Positions 42,014 through 42,210 of a DNA stretch of 42,210 bases are shown piece by piece. Below the pieces are notes generated by a model. The model did not search any database. It saw only the letters and a program-made list of their open reading frames with translations, and had not been told where the DNA came from. The stretch covers positions 1-42,210 of the forward strand of contig WQTE01000010.1 of the NCBI GenBank assembly GCA_009786445.1, read 5' to 3'. The number at the start of each line of letters is the position of its first letter. The first letter of the stretch is position 1. The stretch comes from Oscillospiraceae bacterium (GTDB lineage: Bacteria > Bacillota > Clostridia > Oscillospirales > Oscillospiraceae). The position numbers and the translations under genes are program-made.

Positions 42014-42210
42014 TCAATTCCACGGCCACCTACCATCTTGTACAATGTACATAATATCTTCTATCGGAGACCAATCATCAATGGGATTCCCCTCAAGCCA
42101 CACAGAGGTTAGCCCGAAGCCATGAAGTATAACAAGTGGGTTTATATCACTCACACTATTATCTTTTATATGGAGCCATATTAAATTTGTAAGATTTGAC
42201 AATGGGGAAA
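42014..42210 (-). CDS. C-terminal part of a leucine-rich-repeat (internalin-like) protein (partial)
   Basis: The frame enters from the right edge and ends at 42014. It reads as an LRR_4-type repeat: LSNLTNLIWLHIKDNSVSD then INPL, and the final WLEGNPIDDWSPIED capping motif common in clostridial surface LRR proteins. The start and any signal peptide are outside the window, and a TTG at 42202 is internal rather than a start. It converges on the NUDIX remnant. Such proteins are usually exported and bind proteins or polymers. Confidence 0.85.
   Translation of the reverse strand, partial: SPLSNLTNLIWLHIKDNSVSDINPLVILHGFGLTSVWLEGNPIDDWSPIEDIMYIVQDGRWPWN

Noticed and set aside
1..42210. tRNA genes, CRISPR arrays, prophage or complete IS elements
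   Set aside because: No TpsiC-loop context forming a cloverleaf, no regularly spaced repeats, and no integrase, transposase or phage structural gene were seen by eye.

Overview
The window reads as chromosome of a Bacillota (Firmicutes) bacterium, most likely an anaerobic clostridial lineage. Signs of this are a large Gram-positive-type SRP RNA upstream of dnaX, an archaeal-type prolyl-tRNA synthetase, a 'cysteine-rich KTR' mini-protein, choline-binding-like cell-wall repeats, AGGAGG-type ribosome sites, AgrC/AgrA-like signalling and a SigD-like promoter. Genus cannot be fixed from sequence alone. No tRNA, rRNA, CRISPR array, intact IS element or prophage was seen.

Layout. 1-1033: the tail of a possible + strand gene, then a MNT-HEPN nucleotidyltransferase/toxin pair with its own promoter. 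1034-5070: proS (-) diverges from a + operon (PMT-type mannosyltransferase, rpiB, an Asp/Tyr-rich membrane protein); the two promoters are physically interlocked. 5145-8526: a TetR regulator, a B12-binding protein with a mutase-like barrel, and an opine-dehydrogenase-like enzyme, the most unusual metabolic module here. 8647-10164: a secreted amidase with cell-wall-binding repeats. 10278-21997: a long co-directional housekeeping run on the - strand, in transcription order murC, recJ, rel, dtd, recD2, comF, mreB-like, htpG. 22182-26135: a + strand run of acyl-CoA synthetase, gltX and an anchored protein. 26139-31151 (-): SRP RNA, dnaX, ybaB, ppc.

31284-42210 is a signalling and surface region: a chemotaxis receptor behind a SigD-like promoter, the KTR mini-protein with its own terminator, a hybrid histidine kinase followed by a MalT-like LuxR regulator, a secreted protein, an AgrC-like kinase with a LytTR response regulator, a truncated NUDIX hydrolase remnant and the 3' end of a leucine-rich-repeat protein running off the window.

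The core genes cover translation (proS, gltX, dtd), replication and repair (dnaX, ybaB, recJ, recD2), envelope synthesis (murC, mreB-like, amidase), stress response (rel, htpG) and anaplerosis (ppc). The accessory modules most worth follow-up are the B12/opine-dehydrogenase operon, the Agr-like pair lacking agrB/agrD, and several cis elements: a hairpin holding the htpG Shine-Dalgarno, an interlocked divergent promoter, a 14-bp perfect palindrome and the SRP RNA/dnaX junction.
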